From positions 26,016-90,015 of the forward strand of contig JBFWOJ010000014.1 of assembly GCA_050250575.1 (NCBI GenBank): a stretch of 64,000 bases of DNA. The letters run 5' to 3'. Both the position numbers and the translations under genes were made by a program. The DNA is from SHVO01 sp050250575 (GTDB taxonomy: Bacteria; Pseudomonadota; Alphaproteobacteria; Rhodospirillales; Rhodospirillaceae). The notes beneath the pieces were generated by a model. The model searched no databases, was not told where the DNA came from, and saw nothing but the letters and a program-made list of their open reading frames with translations. Below are positions 16,818-25,276 of the stretch, one piece after another (the first letter of the stretch is position 1; the number at the start of each line of letters is the position of its first letter).

Positions 16818-17780
16818 ATGAACACTTTTCAACGGGGGCTTCGCCCGGCGCTGATCGGCATGGCGCTGGGTTTGGCGGGATGCGCGGGGGGAAATCCTCC
16901 CGTGACGGCGCCTGCGCCCCTTCCGCGCTCCGACGCCGCGGCGCTGCCCGACAGCGGCACATATAAGGTCGGGAACCCGTATGAGATCGCGGGCACTTGG
17001 TACTACCCCTCCGAGGACTACACCTACATCGAAGAAGGCATTGCCTCCTGGTACGGGCAGGACTTCCACGGCAAGCGCACCGCCAACGGCGAACGCTACG
17101 ACATGAACGCGATCTCCGCCGCCCATCCGACCCTGCCGCTGCCGAGCATCGTCAAGGTCACCAACCTCGATAACGGGCGCGTCCTTGAAGTCCGCGTCAA
17201 CGACCGCGGGCCGTTTCACAGCAAGCGCATCATCGATCTATCCCGCCGCGGCGCGCAGCTGCTGGGCTTCTATGAAGCCGGCACCGCGCGCGTACGCGTC
17301 GAAATCGATGCGCAGCAGAGCATGGATCTCAAGAACGTCGCCCTGAAGCGCAATCCCGGTGAAATGCCGCAAGTGGCGGCGGTCCCGCGGGCAACGGTGA
17401 GCGCTTCCGCACTGCCTCCGCCGGCGGCCGTAAGGGGCGAGATCAAGACGGTGGCGGCCGCGCCCGCCAAGCCGCCGCAGGCGAAAGCCCCGGCGCCCGG
17501 GGCGCCGCCTAAACCGGCGGTCGCAATCCCGGCCAACGGCCCGGCCACCAGCCTGTTCATCCAGGCCGGGGCCTTCTCTCAGATTTCCAATGCCCAGCGC
17601 CTCGAGCAGCAGCTGAAGGAACTCGGCATCGGCAGCGTGCTCGTCCTGCCGGTCGCTTCGGGCGAAAAACAAGTCTTCCGCGTACGCATGGGTCCGCTGG
17701 TGGACCAAAGCCAGGCGGAGACGCTGCTCACACGCGTAAAGTCGTATGGGTATGATGACGCGCAGATCGTTCGGGATTAG
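16818..17780 (+). CDS. rlpA: RlpA-type septal lytic transglycosylase, lipoprotein
   Basis: A 320-residue outer-membrane lipoprotein (lipobox LAGC, Cys22). The double-psi beta-barrel is at about 75-165 (EGIASWYGQDFHGKRTANGE, VKVTNLDNGRVLEVRVNDRGPF, IIDLSRRGAQLLG), with the catalytic Asp in NDRGPF. A Pro/Ala-rich linker follows, then a SPOR domain (about 242-320; FIQAGAFSQISNAQRLEQQL) that binds denuded glycan at the septum. RlpA trims such strands during daughter-cell separation. The dacC gene starts 48 bases downstream. Confidence 0.93.
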   Translation: MNTFQRGLRPALIGMALGLAGCAGGNPPVTAPAPLPRSDAAALPDSGTYKVGNPYEIAGTWYYPSEDYTYIEEGIASWYGQDFHGKRTANGERYDMNAISAAHPTLPLPSIVKVTNLDNGRVLEVRVNDRGPFHSKRIIDLSRRGAQLLGFYEAGTARVRVEIDAQQSMDLKNVALKRNPGEMPQVAAVPRATVSASALPPPAAVRGEIKTVAAAPAKPPQAKAPAPGAPPKPAVAIPANGPATSLFIQAGAFSQISNAQRLEQQLKELGIGSVLVLPVASGEKQVFRVRMGPLVDQSQAETLLTRVKSYGYDDAQIVRD

Positions 17781-17828
17781 ACTCTCCTAACCATCTCCAC
17801 CTTTTTTATCTGGACGTTCGGGACACCG

Positions 17829-19007
17829 ATGAAGCGCATCTTGCTCGCGACCGCATTTGGATTTGCTGCACTGACCGCCGTTCCGGCCGGCGGCGCGTCG
17901 ATCGACATCAATGCGCGGGAATACATTCTGGTGGACTTCCACACCGGCGCGGTCCTCGGCGCGAAGAACGCCGACAAGCCGATGCCGCCGTCATCCATGA
18001 GCAAACTGATGACCGCGTATATGGCCTTCGACGCGCTGAAGTCCGGCAGGATCTCGCTCGACGACGAGCTGACGGTCAGCCGCAATGCCTGGCAACTCGG
18101 CGGCGCAGCGAGCGGCGGCTCGACGATGTTCCTGAATCCCGGCGGGCGCGCGAAGGTAGAGGACCTGCTGCGCGGCATGATCGTGCAGTCCGGCAACGAC
18201 GCCTGCATCGTGCTCGCCGAAGCGCTGGCGGGCAGCGAGGAAGCCTTCGCCGAGCAGATGAATGCCAAAGCCAAAGAGCTCGGCATGACCAATAGTCATT
18301 TCATGAATGCGACGGGACTCCCGCACGAGGAGCACTACATGTCGCCCCGGGACCTCGGCATCCTTGCGCGCCGCATCATTACGGATTTTCCCGAGTACTA
18401 CTCGCTCTATAGCGAGACATCGTTCACCTACAACAACATCACCCAGGGCAACCGCAATCCGCTGCTCTACCGCGTCGGCAGCGGCGCCGACGGGCTCAAG
18501 ACGGGCCATACGGCGATCGCGGGCTATGGGCTGACGGCGTCGGCCATCCGCAACGGGCGCCGCCTTATCCTGGTCGCAAACGGGATGGACACCATGAAGG
18601 ACCGCGACGAGGAGTCCGCCAAGCTGATGGACTGGGGCTTCCGCGAATTCACCAATCGCTCGCTGTTCACCGCCGGCGAAGTCGTGACCGACGCCGAAGT
18701 CTGGCTGGGCGATACCGGCAGCGTGAACCTGGTGATTCCGCGCGACGTGATGGTGACGGTGCCGCGCGCCGCCAGCCAGAACCTCGAGGTCAAGGTCGTG
18801 TATGAAGGCCCGATCCCGGCGCCGATCGCCAAGGGCGCGGAAGTCGCAAAGGTCGTGATCAAGGGCAAGGACCTCGAGCCGATCGAAGTTCCGCTGCAGG
18901 CCGCAAGCGACGTGGGCCGTCTCGGTTATGTCGGCCGCCTGAAGGCCGCGGCCTCGTACATCGTGTTCGGACCGCCGGCCGCTCCGGCCTCGGCGCCGGC
19001 GCAGTAA
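17829..19007 (+). CDS. dacC: D-alanyl-D-alanine carboxypeptidase (PBP5/6 family)
   Basis: A 392-residue penicillin-binding protein that removes the terminal D-Ala of peptidoglycan stem peptides. Signal peptide of about 23 residues. Active-site motifs are SMSK (Ser56-Lys59), SGN (121-123) and KTG (224-226). The C-terminal PBP5_C domain ends in a short amphipathic segment (LGYVGRLKAAASYIVFG) suited to membrane anchoring. The symbol dacA would be equally defensible. tmk begins five bases after its stop. Confidence 0.92.
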   Translation: MKRILLATAFGFAALTAVPAGGASIDINAREYILVDFHTGAVLGAKNADKPMPPSSMSKLMTAYMAFDALKSGRISLDDELTVSRNAWQLGGAASGGSTMFLNPGGRAKVEDLLRGMIVQSGNDACIVLAEALAGSEEAFAEQMNAKAKELGMTNSHFMNATGLPHEEHYMSPRDLGILARRIITDFPEYYSLYSETSFTYNNITQGNRNPLLYRVGSGADGLKTGHTAIAGYGLTASAIRNGRRLILVANGMDTMKDRDEESAKLMDWGFREFTNRSLFTAGEVVTDAEVWLGDTGSVNLVIPRDVMVTVPRAASQNLEVKVVYEGPIPAPIAKGAEVAKVVIKGKDLEPIEVPLQAASDVGRLGYVGRLKAAASYIVFGPPAAPASAPAQ

Positions 19008-19012
19008 AGCCG

Positions 19013-19645
19013 GTGAGCGAGGGCAGGTTCATCACCCTCGAAGGCGGGGAGGGCGGCGGCAAGTCCACGCAGGCGCGCAAACTTGCCGATTTCCTCACCG
19101 CGCGGGGACACGATGTGGTGCTCACCCGCGAGCCCGGCGGCGCCCCCGGCGCCGAAGCGATCCGCAAACTCCTGGTCGAAGGCGCGAGCAGTCGCTGGGA
19201 TGGAATGACCGAAGCCTTTCTGCACACCGCGGCGCGGCGGGATCATCTGACCAAGACCGTGTGGCCGGCGATCGGGGCGGGCAAGACCGTCATTTCCGAC
19301 CGCTTCTTCGATTCCACGATCGCCTATCAGGGTTACGGGCATGGCCTGGACCTTGCGAGCCTGCGCGGCCTGCAGAGGATCGCGCTCGGCGATTTCAAAC
19401 CCGACCTTACGCTGATCCTCGATCTGCCGGCCGCCGCCGGCCTTGCGCGCGCGTCGGGGCGCGGGGGCGCGGAAACCCGCTATGAGTCGATGGCGGTGGC
19501 CTTCCACGAACGCCTTCGCCAAGGATTCCTGGAGATCGCCGCCGCCGACCCGGCGCGCTGCAAGGTGGTGGACGCCGACCGCGATATTGAAACGGTCCAC
19601 GCGGACATCGTGCGCGTCGTCAGCACGCATTTCGACAAGCGCTGA
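19013..19645 (+). CDS. tmk: Thymidylate kinase
   Basis: Phosphorylates dTMP to dTDP. A 210-residue kinase with P-loop GGEGGGKST (11-19), TREPGG (substrate loop), the DRFFDSTIAYQGYG segment and a lid region around RASGRGGAETRYE. A GTG start lies five bases after dacC's stop; the ribosome site is weak, so coupling to dacC is likely. Followed two bases later by holB. Confidence 0.94.
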   Translation: MSEGRFITLEGGEGGGKSTQARKLADFLTARGHDVVLTREPGGAPGAEAIRKLLVEGASSRWDGMTEAFLHTAARRDHLTKTVWPAIGAGKTVISDRFFDSTIAYQGYGHGLDLASLRGLQRIALGDFKPDLTLILDLPAAAGLARASGRGGAETRYESMAVAFHERLRQGFLEIAAADPARCKVVDADRDIETVHADIVRVVSTHFDKR

Positions 19646-19647
19646 GC

Positions 19648-20763
19648 ATGGCCGCCGAAGCACCTCCGATCCCCGAACCGCGCCTCAACCCCTATCTCAT
19701 CGGACATGAGAGCGCCGAGCGCGAATTCCTGGCGGCATGGGACAGCGGCCGCCTGGCGCATGCCTGGCTGCTCGCAGGGCCGCGCGGCATCGGCAAGGCG
19801 ACGCTCGCCTACCGCATGGCGCGCTACGCCCTGGCCCAAGGCGGGACATCCTCGGACTCCGATCTCTTCGGCGCGCCGGTGAAACCGAACTCCCTTGCGA
19901 TGTCGCCGGAGGATCCCGTGTTCCGGCGCGTCGCGTCGATGGGGCACGCCGACTTTCGCGCGATCGAGCGTCCCTGGTCCGACAGCAAGCAGACCAAACG
20001 CAAGACGGTGATCGGCGTCGATGAAGTGCGCGAGATCGGAAGCTTTCTTTCGATGACGCCGGCGGAAGGCGGATGGCGCGCGATCGTCATCGATGCCGCC
20101 GACGAGATGAACGTCAACGCCGCGAACGCGGTGCTCAAGGTGCTGGAAGAACCGCCCGAGCGCGCGCTTCTCTTTCTGGTGGCTCACAACGCCGACCGTC
20201 TCCTGCCGACGATCCGCTCGCGCTGCCGAAAGCTCGATCTGCGGCCTTTGCGCGAGGCCCAGGTCACGGGTTTGCTCAACCGTTATAGCCCGGAGCTTCC
20301 GCCGGCCGACGTTGCCACGCTCGCCGTGCTCGGCGACGGGTCCATCGGCCGCGCGTTGGAACTGGCGGACGAGGGCGGTGTCGAGCTGTTCAAGGACCTG
20401 ATGGCGCTGCTGGGGGACATGCCGAAGCTGAACGCCACGAAGCTGCACGCCCTCGGCGATCAAGCGATGCGGGGCGACGCGTTCCGCACCTTGTCCGGCC
20501 TGCTCGCGTGGTGGCTGGCCCGGGTCGTCGCGGCCGGCGCCCGCGGCCTTTTGGACTCCATGTCGGAGATCGTTCCGGGAGAACGCATGCTTGCGCGCCG
20601 GATGTTGACCGCGGCCCCGCCGGCGGCGTGGGCCGACGTGTGGGACAAGATCGGTGTACTCGCAAGACGTACAGAGGCCGTGAATCTCGACAAGAAGCGC
20701 AGCCTCATGATCATGCTTTGGACCATCGAACAGGCTGTGGCCAAAGCCCCCGCTGCCGCGTAA
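19648..20763 (+). CDS. holB: DNA polymerase III subunit delta'
   Basis: A 371-residue clamp-loader subunit. An AAA+ module has the degenerate P-loop GPRGIGKAT (about 44-52), VIGVDEVREI, the Walker-B-like VIDAADEMNVNAANAVLKVLEEPP and sensor LFLVAHNADRLLPTIRSRCRKL, followed by the helical collar domain. The SRC-type motif (RSRC) is typical of clamp loaders. Position between tmk and metG is conserved in alphaproteobacteria, which supports the assignment over a dnaX-like gene. Confidence 0.93.
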   Translation: MAAEAPPIPEPRLNPYLIGHESAEREFLAAWDSGRLAHAWLLAGPRGIGKATLAYRMARYALAQGGTSSDSDLFGAPVKPNSLAMSPEDPVFRRVASMGHADFRAIERPWSDSKQTKRKTVIGVDEVREIGSFLSMTPAEGGWRAIVIDAADEMNVNAANAVLKVLEEPPERALLFLVAHNADRLLPTIRSRCRKLDLRPLREAQVTGLLNRYSPELPPADVATLAVLGDGSIGRALELADEGGVELFKDLMALLGDMPKLNATKLHALGDQAMRGDAFRTLSGLLAWWLARVVAAGARGLLDSMSEIVPGERMLARRMLTAAPPAAWADVWDKIGVLARRTEAVNLDKKRSLMIMLWTIEQAVAKAPAAA

Positions 20764-20795
20764 GCTGCGCCGCGATTGAAATAAGGAGAGCCCCA

Positions 20796-21317
20796 ATGAA
20801 AAAGATCGCGGCCGCGGCCATGGTGGTGAGCGCGCTCGCGCTTGCCGCGTGCGAAAGAAAACCCGCCGAGGAGCAGGCGGCGCAGCCCCAAGCCGAAACA
20901 ACCGCAACCCCAGCCCAAGAAAGTGCAGCCGTGGCGCCAGCCCAGGATCCGTTCCTCGCCGACAATCTCAAGAACCCCGGATGGGGCCAGACCGCGACCG
21001 GTCTCCAGTTCAAGACGCCGGACGAGCGCGCGACGGAAGGCGCCTCGCAGCCGACGGCGAGTTCGACCGTCACCGTTCACTACGAAGGCAAGCTGACCAA
21101 CGGCACGGTGTTCGACAGCTCAAAAGGCGGCGAACCGATCACGTTCCCGCTGAGCAACGTCATCCCCGGCTGGCAGGAAGCGGTGCCGATGATGCGCGTG
21201 GGCGAAACCTGGAACTTCGCGATTCCCGCCAATCTCGCTTACGGCGACCGCCCGGTGGGCCCGATCCCGCCCGGCTCGACGCTGCTGTTTGAAATACAGC
21301 TGCTGAAGATCGAATAA
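20796..21317 (+). CDS. FKBP-type peptidyl-prolyl cis-trans isomerase, lipoprotein
   Basis: A 173-residue envelope foldase. The start at 20796 has AAGGAG (20783-20788) seven bases upstream. The lipoprotein signal ends in LAAC (Cys19), followed by a Glu/Ala/Gln-rich spacer. The FKBP domain (about 88-173) shows VTVHYEGKLTNGTVFDSS, PLSNVIPGWQEAVPMMRVGE and IPANLAYGDRPVG...LLFEIQLL. Its place between holB and metG is unusual for this conserved run; its own strong ribosome site and a hairpin after it suggest separate expression. Confidence 0.92.
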   Translation: MKKIAAAAMVVSALALAACERKPAEEQAAQPQAETTATPAQESAAVAPAQDPFLADNLKNPGWGQTATGLQFKTPDERATEGASQPTASSTVTVHYEGKLTNGTVFDSSKGGEPITFPLSNVIPGWQEAVPMMRVGETWNFAIPANLAYGDRPVGPIPPGSTLLFEIQLLKIE

Positions 21318-21341
21318 GCGACTGATTTCGGACGCGTTATC

Positions 21342-21368
21342 CCCGGCGCGGGCTTTCCCCGCGCCGGG
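21342..21368 (+). terminator. GC-rich hairpin after the FKBP gene
   Basis: CCCGGCGCGGG and CCCGCGCCGGG form a perfect 11-bp stem around CTTTC, 24 bases after the FKBP stop. A T-run (21391-21397) comes 22 bases later rather than directly after the stem, so it is a weak intrinsic terminator or an RNA-stabilising end. Confidence 0.45.
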
Positions 21369-21411
21369 TAAACGACTATATCAAGGCACCCTTTTTTCGG
21401 AGCCTTGAGCC

Positions 21412-22980
21412 TTGGCGATCACGCCCGTCCCACAGCCGTCGTTCTACGTCACGACGCCGATCTATTATGTGAACGACAAGCCCCACATCGGGCATGCCTA
21501 CACGACGATCGCGTGCGACGTCATGGCGCGTTTCAAGCGGCTGGACGGTTTTCGCGTCAAATTCCTCACCGGCACCGACGAGCACGGCCAGAAGGTCGCA
21601 AAGGCCGCGGCCGACAAGGGCGTGACGCCGCTCGAGATCTGCGATCAGAACTCGACCTACTTCCGCGACCTGGCCAAGGCGCTCGGCGCCACGAATGACG
21701 ATTTCATCCGCACGACCGAAGAACGCCATGTCGAATCCTGCCAGGCCCTCTGGCGCCGGCTGGAAGAGAATGGTCACATCTACCTCGACAAGTATGCCGG
21801 ATGGTACAGCGTCCGCGACGAAGCGTTCTTCGACGAAAGCGAGCTGACGCAAACGGCGGACGGAAAAAGGCTCGCACCCACGGGCGCGCCGGTCGAATGG
21901 GTGGAAGAGGAAAGCTATTTCTTCAAGCTCTCCGCCTGGCAGAACAAGCTGCTCGAATTCTACGATTCCCATCCCGACTTCATCGGACCCAAGTCGCGCT
22001 TCAACGAAGTCCGCAGCTTTGTCGCCGGCGGCCTGCGAGACCTGTCGATTTCGCGCACGACCTTTTCCTGGGGCATCCCGGTGCCGGGAAACGACCGCCA
22101 CATCATGTACGTGTGGATCGACGCGCTGACGAACTACATCACCGGTCTCGGATATCCGAAAGAGACCGAAGAGATGAATGTGTTCTGGCCGGAATCCCTT
22201 CACATGGTCGGCAAGGACATCATCCGGTTTCACTGCGTGTACTGGCCGGCTTTCCTGATGGGTGCGGGCCTCGCTCCGCCCAAACGCGTGTTTGCGCACG
22301 GCTGGTGGACGGTCGAAGGGCAGAAGATGTCGAAGTCCCTGGGCAACGCCATCGATCCGCATGCCTTGGTCGAGCGGTATGGCCTGGATCAGCTGCGCTA
22401 TTTCGTGTTGCGCGAAGTGCCGTTCGGCAATGACGGCGACTTTGCCGAAGCGGCCATCGGCCAGCGCATCAACGGCGAGCTTGCCAACGAATTCGGAAAC
22501 CTCGCGCAGCGCTTCCTGTCGTTCATCGCCAAGAACATCGGCGGCATCCTGCCGGCGCCCGGCGCGTTCAACGAAGACGACAACGCGCTGCTGAACGCAT
22601 GCCATCTGCTGCTCGACCAATGCCGCGAGGCGATCAACGTGCAGGCGTTCAACGGCGCGCTCGATGCGATCTGGTCGGTCGTGCGCGCGGCGAACGTCTA
22701 CGTCGACAAGCAGGCGCCATGGGCCCTGCGCAAGACCGATCCCGAGCGTATGAACACCGTGCTGTACGTGCTCGCGGAAGCCACGCGCCATCTTGCGATC
22801 CTGATGCAGCCGTTCGTTCCCGCGGCGGCGGCGAAGCTGCTCGACCAGCTGGCCGTGCCGGACGACGCGCGGACGTTCGCTTTTCTCGGCGAAGCCCACG
22901 CGCTGAAGGCCGGCGTCCAGCTGCCGGCGCCGCAGGGCGTTTTCCCGCGCTACGCTCCGGCCGAAGGGAAGGGGGCGTAA
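21412..22980 (+). CDS. metG: Methionyl-tRNA synthetase
   Basis: Charges tRNA-Met. A 522-residue class I synthetase. The TTG start at 21412 follows GGAG at 21399-21402. The HIGH motif is HIGH at 25-28 (KPHIGHAYTT), the KMSKS motif is at 305-309 (EGQKMSKSLGN), and the helical anticodon-binding domain follows. The short length, with no C-terminal tRNA-binding (Trbp111-like) domain, is usual for the shorter bacterial form. Its stop overlaps the tatD start (TAATG). Confidence 0.96.
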   Translation: MAITPVPQPSFYVTTPIYYVNDKPHIGHAYTTIACDVMARFKRLDGFRVKFLTGTDEHGQKVAKAAADKGVTPLEICDQNSTYFRDLAKALGATNDDFIRTTEERHVESCQALWRRLEENGHIYLDKYAGWYSVRDEAFFDESELTQTADGKRLAPTGAPVEWVEEESYFFKLSAWQNKLLEFYDSHPDFIGPKSRFNEVRSFVAGGLRDLSISRTTFSWGIPVPGNDRHIMYVWIDALTNYITGLGYPKETEEMNVFWPESLHMVGKDIIRFHCVYWPAFLMGAGLAPPKRVFAHGWWTVEGQKMSKSLGNAIDPHALVERYGLDQLRYFVLREVPFGNDGDFAEAAIGQRINGELANEFGNLAQRFLSFIAKNIGGILPAPGAFNEDDNALLNACHLLLDQCREAINVQAFNGALDAIWSVVRAANVYVDKQAPWALRKTDPERMNTVLYVLAEATRHLAILMQPFVPAAAAKLLDQLAVPDDARTFAFLGEAHALKAGVQLPAPQGVFPRYAPAEGKGA

Positions 22981-23771
22981 TGGCCCAGCCGTTCCTGGTC
23001 GACAGCCATTGCCATCTCGACTTCCCGGAGCTTTCGAGCGACGCCGCCGGCGTGGTCGCCCGCGCGCGAAATGCCGGTGTCGGCCACATGTTGACCATCG
23101 GCACCAAGATCACCGCCTTTCCGGGTGTGCTGGCGATGGCCGAGCGCTTCGACAACGTCTCATGCTCGGTGGGGATCCACCCGCACGAGGCGGCGGTCGA
23201 GCCGGAAACGGACGTCGAGAAGCTGACGAGCCTTGCGCGGCATCCCAAAGTGGTGGCCTTCGGAGAGACCGGACTCGATTTCTATTACGAGCACAGCCCG
23301 CGGGCCGAGCAGGAACGCAGCTTCCGCACGCACATCGCCGCCGCCCGCGACAACAAACTTCCCGTGATCGTGCATACCCGCGACGCCGATCCCGAGATGG
23401 CGGCGATCCTGACCGAAGAAATGGGCAAGGGCGCATTTACCGGCGTCATCCACTGCTTCAGCTCGGGGCGCGAGCTCGCCGAAAAGGCGCTCGATCTGGG
23501 TCTGTACATTTCACTCTCGGGCATCGTCACGTTCAAGAAAGCCGAGGCGTTGCGCGAGGTGGTCAAGATCGTGCCGATGGACAGGATCCTGGTGGAGACC
23601 GACAGTCCATACCTCGCGCCGGTTCCGTACCGCGGCAAGACCAACGAGCCGGCCTACGTTGCGCACACGGCGGCCGCCGTCGCCGAGATCAAAGGGTGTT
23701 CGCGCGACGAACTCGCGCGTCAAACGACGGAAAATTTCTTTCGCCTTTTCGCGAAGGCCAAGGCCGCCTAG
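22980..23771 (+). CDS. tatD: TatD family metal-dependent hydrolase/DNase
   Basis: A 263-residue TIM-barrel hydrolase. Metal ligands are visible in DSHCHLD (near residue 9), the Glu of GETGLDFYYE, VIVHTRDAD, VIHCFSSG and the Asp of VETDSPYLAP. The start is set by the overlap with metG (TAATG, 22978-22982). Family members act as 3'-5' exonucleases on damaged DNA; this YcfH-like version always travels with metG in the class. Confidence 0.93.
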   Translation: MAQPFLVDSHCHLDFPELSSDAAGVVARARNAGVGHMLTIGTKITAFPGVLAMAERFDNVSCSVGIHPHEAAVEPETDVEKLTSLARHPKVVAFGETGLDFYYEHSPRAEQERSFRTHIAAARDNKLPVIVHTRDADPEMAAILTEEMGKGAFTGVIHCFSSGRELAEKALDLGLYISLSGIVTFKKAEALREVVKIVPMDRILVETDSPYLAPVPYRGKTNEPAYVAHTAAAVAEIKGCSRDELARQTTENFFRLFAKAKAA

Positions 23772-23798
23772 GTATTCGCGGCCCGAGGAGCGCGGTGC

Positions 23799-24578
23799 AT
23801 GTGCGCGATGAAAGTCACCATCCTCGGCTGCGGCTCGGCGCCCGGCGTGCCGACCATCTCGTCGGGATGGGGCGCCTGCGATCCTGAAAATCCGCGCAAC
23901 CGGCGCACGCGCGCCTCGATCCTGGTGGAGGAGGGCGCCACCCGCATTCTCGTCGACACCTCGCCCGATCTTCGTCAGCAACTGCTCGATGCCGATGTTC
24001 GCTCGTTCGATGCCGTCGTCTACACCCACGATCACGCCGACCACGTTCAAGGGCTCGATGAACTGCGCGAGGTCAACCGGTTCACCGGAAAGCCTCTGGC
24101 CGTGCTGGCGCCCGCGGAAACCCTTGAACTGCTGAAGACCCGTTTTGCCTATGCCTTCAAAGGCATTCCACCCGGCGCGCCGATCTTCCGCCCATGGCTC
24201 GAACCTACAGTGGTCGAGCCCGGAACGCCGTTCAACATCCGCCAGATCCCGGTGCGGCCGTTTCTTCAGGATCACGGCAACTGCATGACCTTCGGCTTCC
24301 GGTTCGGCGACGTCGTCTATTCGACCGACATCCTCGCGCTGCCGGACGATGCGCGCGCGGTTGTTCGGGGCGCCAAGCTGTGGCTGGTGGGCGCCTACGG
24401 CCTGACGCCGCATCCGACCCATGCCCATGTCGCGAAAGTGCTCGATTGGATCGCGGAGCTGAAACCCGCGCGCGCGATCATTACCCATATGAGCAATGCG
24501 ATCGATTACGAGACCCTCAAGGCTCACCTTCCGTCCCATGTGGAGCCGGCCTACGACGGGATGGTGATAGAGGTTTAG
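23799..24578 (+). CDS. MBL-fold metallohydrolase (PhnP-like)
   Basis: A 259-residue metallo-beta-lactamase-fold phosphodiesterase. The ATG at 23799 is chosen because GAGGAG (23785-23790) lies eight bases upstream; MKVTILGCGS at 23808 is the alternative. The di-metal motif THDHADHVQGLDEL, the ILVDTSPDLRQQ strand, the His of QDHGNCMTFGFR, TDILALPD and TPHPTHA with THMSNAIDY are visible. It closes the tmk-holB-metG-tatD run; the exact substrate (cyclic nucleotide or phosphonate-derived diester) is unknown. Confidence 0.9.
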   Translation: MCAMKVTILGCGSAPGVPTISSGWGACDPENPRNRRTRASILVEEGATRILVDTSPDLRQQLLDADVRSFDAVVYTHDHADHVQGLDELREVNRFTGKPLAVLAPAETLELLKTRFAYAFKGIPPGAPIFRPWLEPTVVEPGTPFNIRQIPVRPFLQDHGNCMTFGFRFGDVVYSTDILALPDDARAVVRGAKLWLVGAYGLTPHPTHAHVAKVLDWIAELKPARAIITHMSNAIDYETLKAHLPSHVEPAYDGMVIEV

Positions 24579-25118
24579 GGATATCGTCACGCCCTTCACC
24601 GTCGTGTTCGGCCTGTGCCCGGATTCCTGCGGCTGATCCTTCGAAAGCCCGCATCCGCAATGACTTGCGCGGCGTCCTTCAGACCCGGGCGAAAAGATTA
24701 CAAGCGGACGGCCGTCATGGGGCTGATGCGGCAGAATCGTGCGGCAGAAACGCACTTTCGTCATATGCCGTAAGCACTTCGGAGACGATTAGATCGTGCG
24801 GCAGTATGCGGCACATTGCGGCACAAAAATCGACGGGGTACGAACAGTTGGCGCGGTGCGGCGCGCGCCGGCGCGCCGCCGTGCCGTTCATGACTGTATT
24901 CACGATGTCAAAGAGCCGCGCACCGAGGCTGGGCATGCGCGATTCCGGATCATACGTCGACACACTTCGGATGTCAATTTAATAGGGACTTCCTGAATAT
25001 TATGGGGACAAACGGAAGCAAGTTACTGAGATGGCTGATAAAGGAGCTGATTAAGGCGGCGACTACGCGATCACAGCCAATTTTGGCAACGTCACGAATC
25101 TAAACGCCGGCACTTCGC
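24579..25118. other. 540-base gap at the left edge of the accessory island
   Basis: No gene I can support lies here. It holds an array of TGCGGCA heptamers (24727-24823), a GC-rich hairpin (CGGCGCGC-GCCG-GCGCGCCG, 24859-24878) and, from about 24975, a clear drop to AT-richer sequence that continues into the island. A 33-codon open frame at 25002-25103 (MGTNGSKLLRWLIKELIK) lacks a ribosome site and was not called. Confidence 0.6.
24727..24823 (+). repeat. Array of five TGCGGCA heptamers, the last three 10 bases apart
   Basis: Copies start at 24727, 24740, 24797, 24807 and 24817. The last three are spaced by exactly one helical turn (10 bases), which would place them on one face of the DNA. 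Two copies also share the longer context ATCGTGCGGCAG. This resembles a protein-binding array rather than coding sequence. Confidence 0.5.
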
Positions 25119-25178
25119 CTAAGCCTTCCGGCCTTTTGGCGGCTGAGATTTTGGCGCGTCTTTTGGCTTTGAAGCGCG
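25117..25178. repeat. 62-base inverted repeat, outer copy (partner at 26975-27036)
   Basis: The complement of this stretch matches 26975-27036 at 60 of 62 positions by eye. It encodes the last 19 or so codons (SKPKDAPKSQPPKGRKA) of the small protein described at both sites. The partner copy lies inside the IS element. Confidence 0.8.
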
Positions 25179-25276
25179 GTCCTTCTTGACCCTATCCTTG
25201 TGCGGCTCCGGGGGAGCTGCACAAGGCGCTCCATGATCTGGCGCGCGGGGTTGCTGGGTTTGGGGAAGCGTGGCAA
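25119..25276 (-). pseudogene. Small basic-tailed protein, outer copy, one-base frameshift
   Basis: Homologue of the 53-residue protein at 26873-27034. From a possible TTG at 25276 it reads PRFPKPSNPARQIMERLVQLP, then must shift frame to continue EPHKDRVKKDRASKPKDAP and end ...PPKGRKA. One extra base in the G5 run at 25210-25214 restores a single frame that aligns along its whole length with the other copy. It lies head-to-head with the HEPN-like gene: the two putative start codons share base 25276. Function unknown. The shift may be a sequencing error. Confidence 0.55.

Noticed and set aside
21318..21411. A riboswitch or T-box upstream of metG
   Set aside because: Only one GC-rich hairpin is present in 94 bases; no T-box or SAM-type conserved sequence is seen.
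24727..24823. The TGCGGCA array as plasmid-type iterons or a CRISPR array
   Set aside because: The unit is only 7 bases, no replication or Cas gene is near, and the spacers are 3-50 bases, not 30-40.
24859..24878. GC-rich hairpin taken as a terminator of the tatD-MBL unit
   Set aside because: It lies about 280 bases past the last stop codon and has no T-run; low-value GC symmetry is frequent here.
24979..25116. Remnant of a second transposase left of the outer HEPN-like pair
   Set aside because: None of the reading frames up to 25116 matches the C-terminus of the IS transposase beyond a few bases, and no second terminal repeat was found there.
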